Positions 32,842 to 42,367 of a stretch of 62,645 bases of DNA are shown here, piece by piece. Under the pieces are notes generated by a model that was given only the letters and a program-made list of their open reading frames with translations, was not told the DNA's origin and ran no database searches. The translations under genes were made by a program, and so were the position numbers. The stretch's first letter is position 1. Each line of letters starts with the position of its first letter. Source of the DNA: Fibrobacter sp. (lineage in GTDB: Bacteria > Fibrobacterota > Fibrobacteria > Fibrobacterales > Fibrobacteraceae); NCBI GenBank assembly GCA_017642335.1, contig JAGCPF010000053.1, forward strand, positions 1 through 62,645, written 5' to 3'.

Positions 32842-35355
32842 ATGTCCGATATCAATGGAATTTTTTCTGCTAAAGCGAAGGCCGTTTTGCAGGCGGCCCG
32901 TATGGCGGCAAGAAATTTGAGCAGTGACAGCATTACTGTTGAGCACCTGCTTCTCGGGCTTGTCCGCGAGGATTCCGGATATGCCGCCGAAACGCTAAGG
33001 GCGCTCAAGGTGAACCTGAACGACCTGGGCGAAACAATCCAGCGTTCCCTGTCAACCAACGGCGGTCTCATGACCATTGGCGGGGACAACCGCAGCGGTT
33101 TTCTCTCTTTTACGGCACGCACCAAGGCTGTCCTCTATAATGCAGCCAAGTTAGCGAAGAACGAGGGCGATCAGTACATCGGCCCGGAACACTTGATGCT
33201 TGCCATTTTGCAACAGGCGGATACTCCTGCCTGTTCTACGCTCTCTACGTATAACGTCACTTTTGACAATTACTTGGAAATGCTCCAGCAGATAAAGAGC
33301 AGAAACGTCGATGCTTCCGGCGCTGAAATGGATCGCGGGCCCCAGCCTGCGATGCGCAACGAAATGCGCCAACCGGCTTCGGCGAAATCCAAGACCCCTA
33401 TTTTGGAACATTTCGGTCGTGACCTTACGGCCATGGCACGTGCAGGCAAGCTTGACCCGATTATCGGTCGCGAGGCTGAAATCGAACGCCTCATCCAGAT
33501 TCTTTGCCGCCGTAAAAAGAACAATCCGGCGCTTATTGGCGAACCGGGTGTGGGCAAGACGGCAATTATCGAGGGGCTTGCTCAAAAAATCGTGCAGAAG
33601 AAAATTCCCGACTTGCTGGCGAACAAACGCGTTGTCACGCTGGATGTGGCCGCAATGGTGGCCGGCACCAAGTACCGCGGCCAATTCGAGGAACGCGTGA
33701 AGGGCCTTATCATGGAACTCCAGCGCGTAGACAATTCCGTCATCCTGTTTATCGACGAACTGCATACGATTGTGGGCGCGGGCGGTTCCGAAGGGAGCCT
33801 CGATGCATCCAACATCTTCAAGCCGGCGCTTGCCCGTGGCGAACTCCAGTGCATCGGCGCGACGACCATTGATGAGTACCGCAAGTACATCGAAAAAGAT
33901 GCTGCGCTGGAACGCCGTTTCCAGACGATTGTCGTCAATCCTCCGAATTCCGAGGATTCCGTACTCATTTTGGAAGGGTTGCGCCCGAAATACGAACAAC
34001 ATCACAACGTGCGCTATACTCCCGATGCCATCCGTGCTGCGGTGGTCCTTGCGGAACGCTATATCAGCGAACGCTTTTTGCCGGACAAGGCTATTGACGT
34101 TTTGGACGAGGCGGGAGCCCGCGTTCGTCTCAATTTCATCAAGGTTCCCGACGACCTGAAACAAATGGAAGAGGAACTGGCCAAGACAAACCAGCTGAAG
34201 GACGAATGTATCGCCAACCAGCAGTACGAAGAAGCTGCCAAGCATCGTGACAGGGTCGAGGAACTTGAAAAACAGATTGCCGATAGGCGTAATTCGATTG
34301 CAGAAGATGCAAAGGCAAACACGCCCGTAGTCGACGAAAACGTCATCCGCGATGTCATCAGCAAAATGACCGGCATCCCCGTGAGCCGCCTTGCTGGCGA
34401 GGAAGCGCAGAAACTCCTGCACCTCGGGGACGAAATCAAGCAACGCATTATCGGACAGGACAAGGCTGTCGATGCGATTGTCAAGTCCATCCGCCGTACC
34501 CGTGCGGGAATCCGCAATACCAAACGTCCGATGGGCAGTTTCCTGTTCCTCGGACCGACCGGTGTCGGCAAGACCGAACTTGCAAAAGTGCTCAGTTTGT
34601 CGCTTTTCGGCAGCGAAGATTCCATGATCCGAATCGACATGAGCGAGTACATGGAAAAGCACAGCGTAAGCCGCCTTATCGGCGCTCCTCCGGGATATGT
34701 GGGATTCGAGGACGGTGGCGGACAGCTTACCGAGAAGGTGCGTAAGCATCCTTATTCCGTCGTGCTGCTGGACGAAATCGAGAAGGCTCACCCGGACATC
34801 TACAACTTGCTCCTGCAAATTCTGGATGACGGCATCCTTACGGACAGTTATGGCCGCAAGATCAATTTCAAGAACACCATCATCATCATGACGAGTAACG
34901 CTGGCGCTCGCGAAGTGCGGCACAGCAGCGGCATGGGCTTTACGAAGATGGGGGATACCGACGATTACGACCGTATGGAAACGGCCATCCGCGAGGAGGT
35001 CAAACGCGTATTCTCGCCCGAGTTCCTGAACCGTATCGACGAGCAGATAGTCTTCAAGGCGCTTTCCAAGAAGGAACTCGTTTCGGTCGTGGATATCCAA
35101 CTTGGTTTCTTGCAGAAGAACCTCTCCGAAAGGGGAATCATGCTGGAAGTCAACGAAGAGGCGAAGGAGTTTATCGTAAACAGTAATTACGATGCAACCT
35201 TGGGTGCGCGCCCGATTCGCCGTTCCATCCAGAGCCTCGTGGAAGACGAGATTGCCGAAGGGCTCCTGCTAGGTCGACTGACGGATTTCTCCACGATTTG
35301 CATCGGAGTCGAAGACGGTAAACTCAAGTTCACCTCCGAGGCGCTGCCCAGCTAG
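32842..35355 (+). CDS. clpC: ClpC-type AAA+ unfoldase
   Basis: An 837-residue Hsp100 protein. It has a double Clp N-domain ([28 protein letters not shown]), a D1 ATPase ([25 protein letters not shown]), a UVR motif ([24 protein letters not shown]), which identifies ClpC rather than ClpB or ClpA, and a D2 ATPase ([29 protein letters not shown]). The loop [10 protein letters not shown] has an MGF tripeptide at the ClpP-docking position, so it probably feeds the ClpP protease. It is the third gene of the lolC-lolD-clpC unit. Confidence 0.95.
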   Translation: MSDINGIFSAKAKAVLQAARMAARNLSSDSITVEHLLLGLVREDSGYAAETLRALKVNLNDLGETIQRSLSTNGGLMTIGGDNRSGFLSFTARTKAVLYNAAKLAKNEGDQYIGPEHLMLAILQQADTPACSTLSTYNVTFDNYLEMLQQIKSRNVDASGAEMDRGPQPAMRNEMRQPASAKSKTPILEHFGRDLTAMARAGKLDPIIGREAEIERLIQILCRRKKNNPALIGEPGVGKTAIIEGLAQKIVQKKIPDLLANKRVVTLDVAAMVAGTKYRGQFEERVKGLIMELQRVDNSVILFIDELHTIVGAGGSEGSLDASNIFKPALARGELQCIGATTIDEYRKYIEKDAALERRFQTIVVNPPNSEDSVLILEGLRPKYEQHHNVRYTPDAIRAAVVLAERYISERFLPDKAIDVLDEAGARVRLNFIKVPDDLKQMEEELAKTNQLKDECIANQQYEEAAKHRDRVEELEKQIADRRNSIAEDAKANTPVVDENVIRDVISKMTGIPVSRLAGEEAQKLLHLGDEIKQRIIGQDKAVDAIVKSIRRTRAGIRNTKRPMGSFLFLGPTGVGKTELAKVLSLSLFGSEDSMIRIDMSEYMEKHSVSRLIGAPPGYVGFEDGGGQLTEKVRKHPYSVVLLDEIEKAHPDIYNLLLQILDDGILTDSYGRKINFKNTIIIMTSNAGAREVRHSSGMGFTKMGDTDDYDRMETAIREEVKRVFSPEFLNRIDEQIVFKALSKKELVSVVDIQLGFLQKNLSERGIMLEVNEEAKEFIVNSNYDATLGARPIRRSIQSLVEDEIAEGLLLGRLTDFSTICIGVEDGKLKFTSEALPS

Positions 35356-35409
35356 TTTTTTTCTATCTTTGTTCGCGAATTTCAACAATCAAACCCAAGA
35401 GGTCTAACA

Positions 35410-36066
35410 ATGGCTAAAATTCCTGCAGTCCTTATCTTTGGCGCTCCCGGTTCCGGCAAGGGTACCGTTGGTGCAAAGCTCGCTGCTACCACTTCCCTCA
35501 AGCACATTTCCACGGGCGACATCTTCCGTGGCATTGCTCCTTCCAGCGAATCCGGCAAGCTCCTCGCTTCTTACTCCAGCAAGGGCCTGCTCGTTCCGGA
35601 CGAAGCCACTGTCGAAATCTTTGGCCGCTTCATCGAAGGCCTCATCAATACGAACAAGGTCAACCCGGATAAGGACACCCTCCTCCTCGACGGTATTCCT
35701 CGCACGGTTGCCCAGGTCAAGCTCATCGAATCCGTTGTCGACGTGAAGCACATCTTCGTACTCGATATCAAGGACGAAAAGACCATCGTTGCCCGCCTCC
35801 TGAACCGCGCCAAGATCGAAGGCCGCAAGGACGACGCCGACGAAGCTGTCATCAAGAACCGCCTCAAGGTGTACAAGGAATCCACCGCCAAGGTGCTCGG
35901 CAAGTACAGCAAGTCCATCATCAGCCGCATCAACGGCGACAACACTCCGGACGAAGTGTTCTGCGACACTCTCGCTGCCTACGTGAAGTTCTGCAAGTCC
36001 GCTTGCAAATGCACGAAGGCTTGCAAGAAGACTCCGGCCAAAAAGGCTGCTAAAAAAGCCAAATAA
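35410..36066 (+). CDS. adk: Adenylate kinase with Cys/Lys-rich C-terminal tail
   Basis: A 218-residue enzyme interconverting AMP, ADP and ATP. Evidence: P-loop GAPGSGKGT, AMP-binding ISTGDIFR and LLDGIPRTVAQ (DGIPR in place of the usual DGFPR), and a short LID (LLNRAKIEGRKDDADE) with no zinc Cys. The last ~27 residues add FCKSACKCTKACKKTPAKKA plus AKKAK, a Cys-rich then histone-like tail not part of the normal fold. GAGG precedes ATG. A bidirectional terminator follows. Confidence 0.94.
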   Translation: MAKIPAVLIFGAPGSGKGTVGAKLAATTSLKHISTGDIFRGIAPSSESGKLLASYSSKGLLVPDEATVEIFGRFIEGLINTNKVNPDKDTLLLDGIPRTVAQVKLIESVVDVKHIFVLDIKDEKTIVARLLNRAKIEGRKDDADEAVIKNRLKVYKESTAKVLGKYSKSIISRINGDNTPDEVFCDTLAAYVKFCKSACKCTKACKKTPAKKAAKKAK

Positions 36067-36107
36067 GGCGAGCGTCGCGACGGCAAGCTTGCGCTCTTTA
36101 TATCATT

Positions 36108-36139
36108 GAAAAAGCCCCGGATTAATCCGGGGCTTTTTC
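36108..36139. terminator. Bidirectional Rho-independent terminator
   Basis: The palindrome AAAAAGCCCCGGATT/AATCCGGGGCTTTTT serves adk on the plus strand and the outer-membrane protein gene on the minus strand. Confidence 0.93.
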
Positions 36140-36168
36140 GTAGGATGCTCCCTTGCGGGATGCCTAGC

Positions 36169-37794
36169 TTAGTTGATTCTGCCGATCAGGTTGCCAGAGA
36201 GGGCAAAGTCCTTGGTGCAGCCGAAGCTGTGGAAGCCAGCAGACAGGCTGAAGCGATCGGTGAATGCCTTCTCGAGGTAGAGGGCGCCGAGCACATCCTT
36301 GATGTGTTTCGGATTCTTGACAATCCAGTAGTCCGGGTAATCCTGACGGTCGCCGATGTATTCCGCTTCGAGGATGATGCGGTCAACAACCTTGGTCTGG
36401 AACAGCACGCCGCCAGTCAGCGGGATGATCATGTCGTCGTCAGCAGCGATGTTAAGCAGGGCTGCTTCGGCGAAGATGCTCATGGTGTTCTTGATTACCG
36501 GAAGGCTTGCCTTCAAGGAGGCGTTGTGCTTGACCTTGGAGTCGGAGTCATACACCTTGTCGAAGATGTTGCTGCGGTAGGCGAGCTGAATCTTCAGGTC
36601 GTTGAGCCCTTCGAGACCGTGGAAGTTGAATGCGGCACGGAGGTCGCCATTGTCCAGGTTCACAGCCTTGCTGATGAAGGCAAGGGTGAAGTCCAGGTTG
36701 TCCGTCGGGGAGATACCGAACTGCAACTGGTTTTCTGGCTTCTGTGTGGAGAGGAATCCGGTCTTGTAACCATCGATGTAGCCACCGAAGAAATCACCGT
36801 TCTTGTCGGTGTTGTCCCAGCGACCGACCTTGAAGTTGAACAAGTCCGTGTTCTGGTATGCCCAAGCTTCGTCGAGGGAGAAGTAGTCGTCCAGGTCGCC
36901 GTTCTCGTTGTTGCGGAGGGCTTCCTGCTTGGCATCCTTGCCACCGAAGTTTTCGTCCCTGAGGTCGCCCGGGTAGAAGGCGATGGCCAACTTACCCTTG
37001 AAGTTTTCGCCTTCGGCGAGGATGGCGAAGTTGGCTTCGCCCTGCCAGGTTTCGAAGTTATCGTTGTTGTTGTCGTCTTCACCATTCCAGAACACCTTTT
37101 CGGCGCTCAGTTCGAAATCAGCGAGAATACCGAATTCGGCCTTATCTGTCGAGATGACGGCGTTTTCAACCAATTTTTTCTTTTTGCGACGTTTTTTCTT
37201 CTTCGGCTGGTCCTGTTGCTGATCCGGAGCCGAGATGAATCCCTGTTCGTCGGTGTTGGCGGCGATCTGGGCTTCGGAGACTTTTGCTGTGTCCTTTGCC
37301 GCGACTTCGGCTGCGGGTTCGGCCTTTGCGGAGTCAACCGGAGCGGCAGCGGGAGCCGGTTCTTCTGCCTTGGCCTGTTCTGCAGCAGGAGCGGCAGGGG
37401 CAGCCTTTGCTGTGTCAGCCGGTGCTGCGGCGGCGGGGGCTGCGGCAGGAGCAGCAGCGGGCTTGGCGGCTTCTGCAGCGGGAGCAGCCTTGGCGTCCTT
37501 GGCGGGGGCTGCGGCAGGAGCGGCAGCGGGCTTGGCTGCTTCTGCAGCGGGAGCAGCCTTGGCATCCTTGGCGGGGGCTGCGGCCGGTGCTGCGGCAGGA
37601 GCGGCAGCGGGCTTGGCAGCTTCGGCGGCGGGAGCAGCCTTGGCGTCCTTGGCAGGTGCGGCCTTGGCGGGGGCAGCAGCAGGAGCTGCGGCGGGAGCGG
37701 CCTGGGCCGGCGCGGCATTGGCATTAGCAGCAGCCTGCGGCGCGGCAAACACAGAGGCTGCCAGCATGCAGGATGCTAGGAAAATTTTCTTCAT
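36169..37794 (-). CDS. Outer-membrane beta-barrel-like protein with Ala/Pro-rich extension
   Basis: A 541-residue exported protein; the signal peptide is MKKIFLASCMLAASVFAAP. Residues ~20-175 are an Ala/Pro/Lys linker including three near-identical repeats of AKDAKAAPAAEAAKPAAAPA. A short acidic segment and a KKKKRRKKKK patch follow, then ~320 residues of alternating strands with aromatic girdles (FELSAEKVFW, LFNFKVGRWDN, LDFTLAFISKA, LKIQLAYRSNIF, RIILEAEYIGDRQDY) typical of porin-like barrels. The basic patch and linker may cross or bind the cell wall or surface polymer. AAGGAG lies 8 nt before ATG. Exact family not recognised. Confidence 0.8.
   Translation of the reverse strand: MKKIFLASCMLAASVFAAPQAAANANAAPAQAAPAAAPAAAPAKAAPAKDAKAAPAAEAAKPAAAPAAAPAAAPAKDAKAAPAAEAAKPAAAPAAAPAKDAKAAPAAEAAKPAAAPAAAPAAAAPADTAKAAPAAPAAEQAKAEEPAPAAAPVDSAKAEPAAEVAAKDTAKVSEAQIAANTDEQGFISAPDQQQDQPKKKKRRKKKKLVENAVISTDKAEFGILADFELSAEKVFWNGEDDNNNDNFETWQGEANFAILAEGENFKGKLAIAFYPGDLRDENFGGKDAKQEALRNNENGDLDDYFSLDEAWAYQNTDLFNFKVGRWDNTDKNGDFFGGYIDGYKTGFLSTQKPENQLQFGISPTDNLDFTLAFISKAVNLDNGDLRAAFNFHGLEGLNDLKIQLAYRSNIFDKVYDSDSKVKHNASLKASLPVIKNTMSIFAEAALLNIAADDDMIIPLTGGVLFQTKVVDRIILEAEYIGDRQDYPDYWIVKNPKHIKDVLGALYLEKAFTDRFSLSAGFHSFGCTKDFALSGNLIGRIN
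37450..37665 (-). repeat. Tandem repeat coding the Ala/Pro linker
   Basis: Three units of ~72-84 bp, nearly identical at DNA level, encode AKDAKAAPAAEAAKPAAAPA plus AAPA extensions. Linker length is likely to vary between strains. Confidence 0.8.
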
Positions 37795-37941
37795 GACACA
37801 ATCTCCTTATGTGGATGACATTTTACGAATAAACCATTTGTAAAATTCAATTAGAATTATAAAAATATTGTTTCCAAGTAGGTATAAAATATTACCTTTT
37901 TTGAGAGAATAGGGTGCTTTTTTGCACGAAGGGGCAAAATT

Positions 37942-38994
37942 TTGAAAGTTTTACTTGTTTTTTTAGTCTCTCTAGGTTGTGCTTTTTGCTTTGGGCAGGA
38001 ATCTCTGAACGTTTACAAGAAAGTCAATCATGAAGTTGACGAAGCGAATCCCGTAGGAGCGCTTTCCAAGTCAGACTGGATAAAAGAACTTCCTCTGCCA
38101 AAAGATTCCATCAAGCATGTCCGTACAGAAAAGGAACGCCGCGAAGTTGTCGGCAAGAACGGAAAGAAGAAGATCCAAAAGGTTACGAAGCGCTACATCT
38201 CCTGGGAACTTCGCGAACCCAAGGAACCGCCGCGTTTTGTCCCCATCGAATGCCGCATCGGCAAGGTATATGTGAAGCGCGCCGAACTGGCCCGATTCCA
38301 GCAAGAGGCGAAGGACCTCAGTGGCGAATATGCGTCCTCCACTGGCAGTGTGTTCTTGAGGAAATCCCCGAACAATCCCAAGAGGTTCGACGTCATCATC
38401 CAAAACGGCCCCGTCACGGAACGTTCCGAAATCGAGATGGGCAACCTCGAGATTCACGAAAGCAACGGCCACGCAAGGCTTTCTTACCACGAAGAGGGCT
38501 GCAATGTCGAAATCGCCGTCTTCAACCGCCAGGTGAAGGTCGCACAACGCGGCTGCTACGAGTACAATATCGGCAAGTACAAACTCGAAGGCGAATATCC
38601 CACGTACAAGGGCAACACCCGCAAGACCGAAGTGTTCAACATGCCCGAGCAGCAGTTCAAGTTCAAGAAGTATCTGTGGTGCGGCAGTGGTTTTGACAGC
38701 TGCGAGAAAGTGAAAGACGACAACGGTGTCGTCACGATTACCTGGAGCAAGGACGGCAACGGCTTTGTCGAGAGGCAAGCGGGCGAGGTTGTCCATACCT
38801 ACCGTCCGTTCGAACACATGATTCCGCACAAGCGCGATTACTACAAGGGCGAGAAGCCCTATGTGATAAAGACAAAGCGCACCGACATGTCGGGGGAGTG
38901 GATGATCTGGTACTACTATCCGAAAGCCGAACGTCTCAAGATGGTTCGTGCAGGCATGCGTGAAGATATCGCTTATATGGAAATTTACGAATGA
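37942..38994 (+). CDS. Hypothetical exported protein
   Basis: A 350-residue protein with signal peptide MKVLLVFLVSLGCAFCFGQ and a TTG start at 37942 (GGGG 7 nt upstream). The mature part is polar and beta-rich with several Cys (ECRIG, EGCNVEI, RGCYEY, WCGSGFDSCEK), suggesting a disulfide-bonded periplasmic or secreted domain. I do not recognise the family. Its stop overlaps the PIN-domain start by 4 nt (ATGA). Confidence 0.75.
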   Translation: MKVLLVFLVSLGCAFCFGQESLNVYKKVNHEVDEANPVGALSKSDWIKELPLPKDSIKHVRTEKERREVVGKNGKKKIQKVTKRYISWELREPKEPPRFVPIECRIGKVYVKRAELARFQQEAKDLSGEYASSTGSVFLRKSPNNPKRFDVIIQNGPVTERSEIEMGNLEIHESNGHARLSYHEEGCNVEIAVFNRQVKVAQRGCYEYNIGKYKLEGEYPTYKGNTRKTEVFNMPEQQFKFKKYLWCGSGFDSCEKVKDDNGVVTITWSKDGNGFVERQAGEVVHTYRPFEHMIPHKRDYYKGEKPYVIKTKRTDMSGEWMIWYYYPKAERLKMVRAGMREDIAYMEIYE

Positions 38995-39440
38995 TAAATT
39001 CCATCGAGCAAAGCCGGATATTGTTCCTCGATTCTGGACCGCTGGTCCGGCTGTTGCAGATGCATCCGGATTACTATCCGGCAGTGTCGGGCGTGCTTGA
39101 CATGGTGTACGAGAAGAACATCCAGGTCCTTGTGTCGTCCGTTACCTTGTTTGAGATTAGCCAGAAAGCATTCGGTGCAAACGAAGGAGTGCTGGCGCGC
39201 CAATACCGCGAGTTCTTCGAACATTCAGCGAACGTGCGCCTTTGTGAAGTGAACGCGGACGTCTCCGTGAAGGCCGCCGAACTTTGGGCCTACGCCAACC
39301 GCACGAATCACAAGCTGACCGAAGCGGAGTCCCTGCGCCTTGCAACCGCGTTCGTGAACGGAGCCGATTGCATCGTCACAGAATGTTCCGCCTTCCGCGA
39401 CGCAACAGACGTCGCGGTTTTCACCCTAGACGAAATCTAG
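38991..39440 (+). CDS. PIN-domain protein (VapC-like nuclease fold)
   Basis: A 149-residue PIN-fold protein. Evidence: LFLDSGPLVRLLQ with the first acidic residue, VTLFEIS with the second, and a third region TEAESLRLATAFVNGADCIVTECSAFR. In the third region the usual Asp positions read as Glu (ESLRLATA; TEC for T-D/N). PIN proteins are magnesium-dependent RNases, often VapC toxins. No antitoxin precedes it; it is translationally coupled to a secreted-protein gene instead. Activity is uncertain because of the substituted acidic positions. Confidence 0.82.
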   Translation: MINSIEQSRILFLDSGPLVRLLQMHPDYYPAVSGVLDMVYEKNIQVLVSSVTLFEISQKAFGANEGVLARQYREFFEHSANVRLCEVNADVSVKAAELWAYANRTNHKLTEAESLRLATAFVNGADCIVTECSAFRDATDVAVFTLDEI

Positions 39441-39466
39441 GCGGAACTTTTCCAGCTTTTCTAAAA

Positions 39467-40219
39467 TCACTGCTTTTGTTGCTGCGACATTTGTTGCTTC
39501 ATTTGTTCATATTCAGCCACAAGCGCCTTTAGCCTCTCGTAGAAGGGAATGTAGTATGGGATTTCGTCAATGACTTCCAACTTGCCCTGCTTGTTAAATC
39601 CCAAAAGGTATTTGTCGTTGACAACAAAAAGCGGTTCGACCATCTTGAAGGGGCTAAACCAGACGATGGTTTCCATTTCTTGTGTGCTAATGCTGCGGAT
39701 GCTTATGTTGCCCAATGCGTCAGCTTCTTCGCTTCCGGGTGCCGCAGTGTATACCGCTGGGCGACGGATTTCACGTTTGACCACTTTCCAAGCATTCTTG
39801 GCCGATTTATCGGTTTTGGGAATCGCATACATGAACTTGAATTTTTCCTTTCCAGCCGTGACCGTGAATGTATTCCTTCTTTTATTGAAATCTCCGGTTT
39901 TCCCGATGCTTGAGATTTTCTCCCAAGTTCCAGGCATGAGGAACAAGTATTCGGCGATATCTAGAACTATATCATCTGTGGCAAGCGCCGCTTTTAGTTT
40001 GTCGTAAGTGGCATTGACGAGAGAATCGCTGGCCCGGACATATTGGATGTCGTCAGGAAGCTTTTGGTACCTGATTTCTTCAGGTCTGTTGTTTTCGGCG
40101 AAACCGGTATATTCGCCTCCTGGTATTTGCTTGTGGTCGGAAAGTTCCCTGGGCATGGATGCACAGCCAACAAGAATACCTGCTGCGCAGAAATATGCGA
40201 AAATTCTGAAGAAGTTCAT
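39467..40219 (-). CDS. Hypothetical lipoprotein
   Basis: A 250-residue lipoprotein (signal ending ILVGC-ASMP), mixed alpha/beta, with a Gln-rich coiled end (EYEQMKQQMSQQQKQ). No family recognised. It converges with the PIN gene and diverges from gatB. Confidence 0.75.
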   Translation of the reverse strand: MNFFRIFAYFCAAGILVGCASMPRELSDHKQIPGGEYTGFAENNRPEEIRYQKLPDDIQYVRASDSLVNATYDKLKAALATDDIVLDIAEYLFLMPGTWEKISSIGKTGDFNKRRNTFTVTAGKEKFKFMYAIPKTDKSAKNAWKVVKREIRRPAVYTAAPGSEEADALGNISIRSISTQEMETIVWFSPFKMVEPLFVVNDKYLLGFNKQGKLEVIDEIPYYIPFYERLKALVAEYEQMKQQMSQQQKQ

Positions 40220-40406
40220 AATCGTGCTCCCTTTGAAAAGAATGTTAGTGCTAAACTACATACTTTTTGTCATGGATGGAAATCAAAAACTTCAATTGTA
40301 CCGCATTTAAGAGTTTTTTTTGAATTTTGGTCGTTCAAAAGATTCTTTCGGAACTTCGACTCTCATCTAAAAAACTATCTTTTCCCCGTAAAATTACGGA
40401 GTTTTT

Positions 40407-41861
40407 ATGTCCAACTATTGTCCTGTTATCGGTCTTGAAATCCATTGCCAGCTCGCAACTAAAACCAAGATGTTCTGCGGCTGCGAAATCGAAGTGAATA
40501 CGACCCCGAACAAGCACGTTTGCCCAGTCTGCCTCGGTATGCCGGGTGCCATGCCCGTGCCGAACAAGAAGGCGGTGGAATACGCGATTCGTCTGGGCCT
40601 CGCCCTGAACTGCGAAATCGACCTGAACGCGATGTGGACCCGCAAGAACTACTTCTATCCGGACCTGCCGAAGGGCTACCAGATTACCCAGACGGGCGGA
40701 CTTCCGGTGTACGACCACCCGATTTGCAAGAACGGCTGGCTCGAAATCGTCAAGGAAGACGGCACCAAGAAGCGCGTGGGCATTACCCGTATCCACATGG
40801 AAGAAGACGCCGGTAAGCTCATCCACGACATGAGCCCGACCGATTCCCACTTCGACGCGAACCGCTGCGGCACTCCGCTCTGCGAAATCGTGACCGAACC
40901 GGATATCCGTAGCCCCGAAGAAGCCGTGCTTGTGCTGAAGAAGATCAAGCAGACGCTGGAATACACCCGCGTGTCCAATGCCAATATGGAAAACGGCAAC
41001 ATGCGCTGCGACGGCAACATTTCTCTCCGTGCTAGCGAAGACGCTCCGTTCGGTATCCGCGCCGAAATCAAGAACCTGAACAGCTTTACGAACCTCGAAA
41101 AGGCTCTCTACTGCGAAATGAACCTGCAGGCCTCGACGCTCGACGCCGGCAAGGAAGTGGAACAGTGCACCAAGCGTTACGACCCCAACGCGGACAAGAC
41201 CATCGTCATCCGCTCCAAGGAAGACGCCCACGACTATAAGTATTTCCCGGAACCGGACATGGTCCGCCTCGTGACCGACCCGGCCTTTGTGGAAGAAATC
41301 CGCCGCACGCTTCCGGAACTGCCGGATGCCCGCCGCAAGCGCTTCATGGACGACTTTGGTGTTTCCGAATACGACGCCATGGTGCTCACCGAAGACCGCG
41401 ACGTGAGCGAATGGTATGACACCGCCGCCAAGAACTGCAAGAACGGCAAGGTCTTGGCCAACTGGGTGATTACCGAACTTCTCGCCAAGGTGAAGGAGCT
41501 CGAAGGCGGCCTCTCCGCCCTCAAGATTAAGCCCGAAGACCTCTGCAAGCTCGTGAATCTGATCGCCGATAACACCATCAACGGTAAGATTGCTAAGACG
41601 GTCTTCGCCGAGATGTTCGAAACCGGCAAGGATCCTGAAGCCATCGTGAAGGAAAAGGGCCTCGTGCAGGTGACCGACACCGGTGCCATCGAAGAAGTGG
41701 TTCGCGCTGTCTGTGCCGAAAACGCAGCCCAGTTCGCCGAATTCAAGGCTGGCAAGGTTGCGCTGAAGGGCTTCTTGGTCGGTATGACCATGCGCAAGTC
41801 CGGCGGCAAAGCCAACCCGGGCCTCGTGAACCAGATCCTCGACAAGCTCGCGAAGGAATAA
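40407..41861 (+). CDS. gatB: Aspartyl/glutamyl-tRNA amidotransferase subunit B
   Basis: A 484-residue subunit of the GatCAB complex, which converts Glu-tRNA-Gln and/or Asp-tRNA-Asn to the amide forms. The start CPVIGLEIHCQLATKTKMFCGC and the HVCPVCLGMPGAMPVPN zinc-site Cys set are diagnostic, with DLPKGYQITQ and RIHMEEDAGKL. The C-terminal GatB/YqeY domain ends KSGGKANPGLVNQILDKLAKE. GGAG precedes ATG. gatA and gatC are not in the window. Confidence 0.97.
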   Translation: MSNYCPVIGLEIHCQLATKTKMFCGCEIEVNTTPNKHVCPVCLGMPGAMPVPNKKAVEYAIRLGLALNCEIDLNAMWTRKNYFYPDLPKGYQITQTGGLPVYDHPICKNGWLEIVKEDGTKKRVGITRIHMEEDAGKLIHDMSPTDSHFDANRCGTPLCEIVTEPDIRSPEEAVLVLKKIKQTLEYTRVSNANMENGNMRCDGNISLRASEDAPFGIRAEIKNLNSFTNLEKALYCEMNLQASTLDAGKEVEQCTKRYDPNADKTIVIRSKEDAHDYKYFPEPDMVRLVTDPAFVEEIRRTLPELPDARRKRFMDDFGVSEYDAMVLTEDRDVSEWYDTAAKNCKNGKVLANWVITELLAKVKELEGGLSALKIKPEDLCKLVNLIADNTINGKIAKTVFAEMFETGKDPEAIVKEKGLVQVTDTGAIEEVVRAVCAENAAQFAEFKAGKVALKGFLVGMTMRKSGGKANPGLVNQILDKLAKE

Positions 41862-41867
41862 TTTTAG

Positions 41868-41896
41868 AGATTAGAATCTAGGGGCTAGAGGCTAGC
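41868..41896. repeat. Short degenerate repeat before the 41897 gene
   Basis: AGAGATTAGAATCTAG then GGGCTAGAGGCTAG: overlapping TAGA/CTAG units directly abutting a GTG start, similar in placement to the arrays at 26359 and 30886. Confidence 0.5.
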
Positions 41897-42259
41897 GTGA
41901 ATAACGAAGTTCAAAAGGAACAGCCCCGTAGGGGCGTGGCAATCCAGGGCAGTTTATTGCTCGTGGTCTTGCTGGCCCTGTTCCTCGCGATTCCCGCAGC
42001 CGCTGCCGACACCCAAAATAGGTGCGACAGCCTTAACATAAGCACGCTGAATATGAGCGATGAGCAGATTGCTGAAATCTGCGGCGTAGATTCAACGAAG
42101 ATTAATACAGGACCGACACTCCAGGAACTCAACGAAGAAGACCCCAAGTACGTCAAGCGCGACTACAACCACCGGCAACAGGTGATTGTAGGAAGTGTCG
42201 TGATGTTCTGCGTCGCGCTCGCCATGGTGCTGATGAACAACTACAACCCGAAAAGATAA
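41897..42259 (+). CDS. Hypothetical small membrane protein
   Basis: A 120-residue protein with a GTG start. It has an N-terminal hydrophobic segment (GSLLLVVLLALFLAIPAAAA, signal or helix), a ~60-residue exported loop with two Cys (CDSL, AEICGVDS) and a second helix (VIVGSVVMFCVALAMVLM). Family unknown. There is no standard ribosome binding site; a short repeat precedes the start. Confidence 0.65.
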   Translation: MNNEVQKEQPRRGVAIQGSLLLVVLLALFLAIPAAAADTQNRCDSLNISTLNMSDEQIAEICGVDSTKINTGPTLQELNEEDPKYVKRDYNHRQQVIVGSVVMFCVALAMVLMNNYNPKR

Positions 42260-42367
42260 AGCGGCTAGTAGGGCTTTGCCCTCCTAAAATCCCCGCAATG
42301 CGAATATTTTTTTGCAAAATATTGCCAAAAACTTATATTAGAGAAAAGTTCTAGCCAGGAGGATAAG

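Noticed and set aside
33151..35100. 649-codon antisense open frame opposite clpC
   Set aside because: Shadow of biased codon use; all ClpC motifs are on the plus strand.
36106..37779. 557-codon open frame opposite the outer-membrane protein gene
   Set aside because: The Gly/Cys/Ser low complexity is just the complement of the Ala/Pro repeats; it starts inside a terminator.
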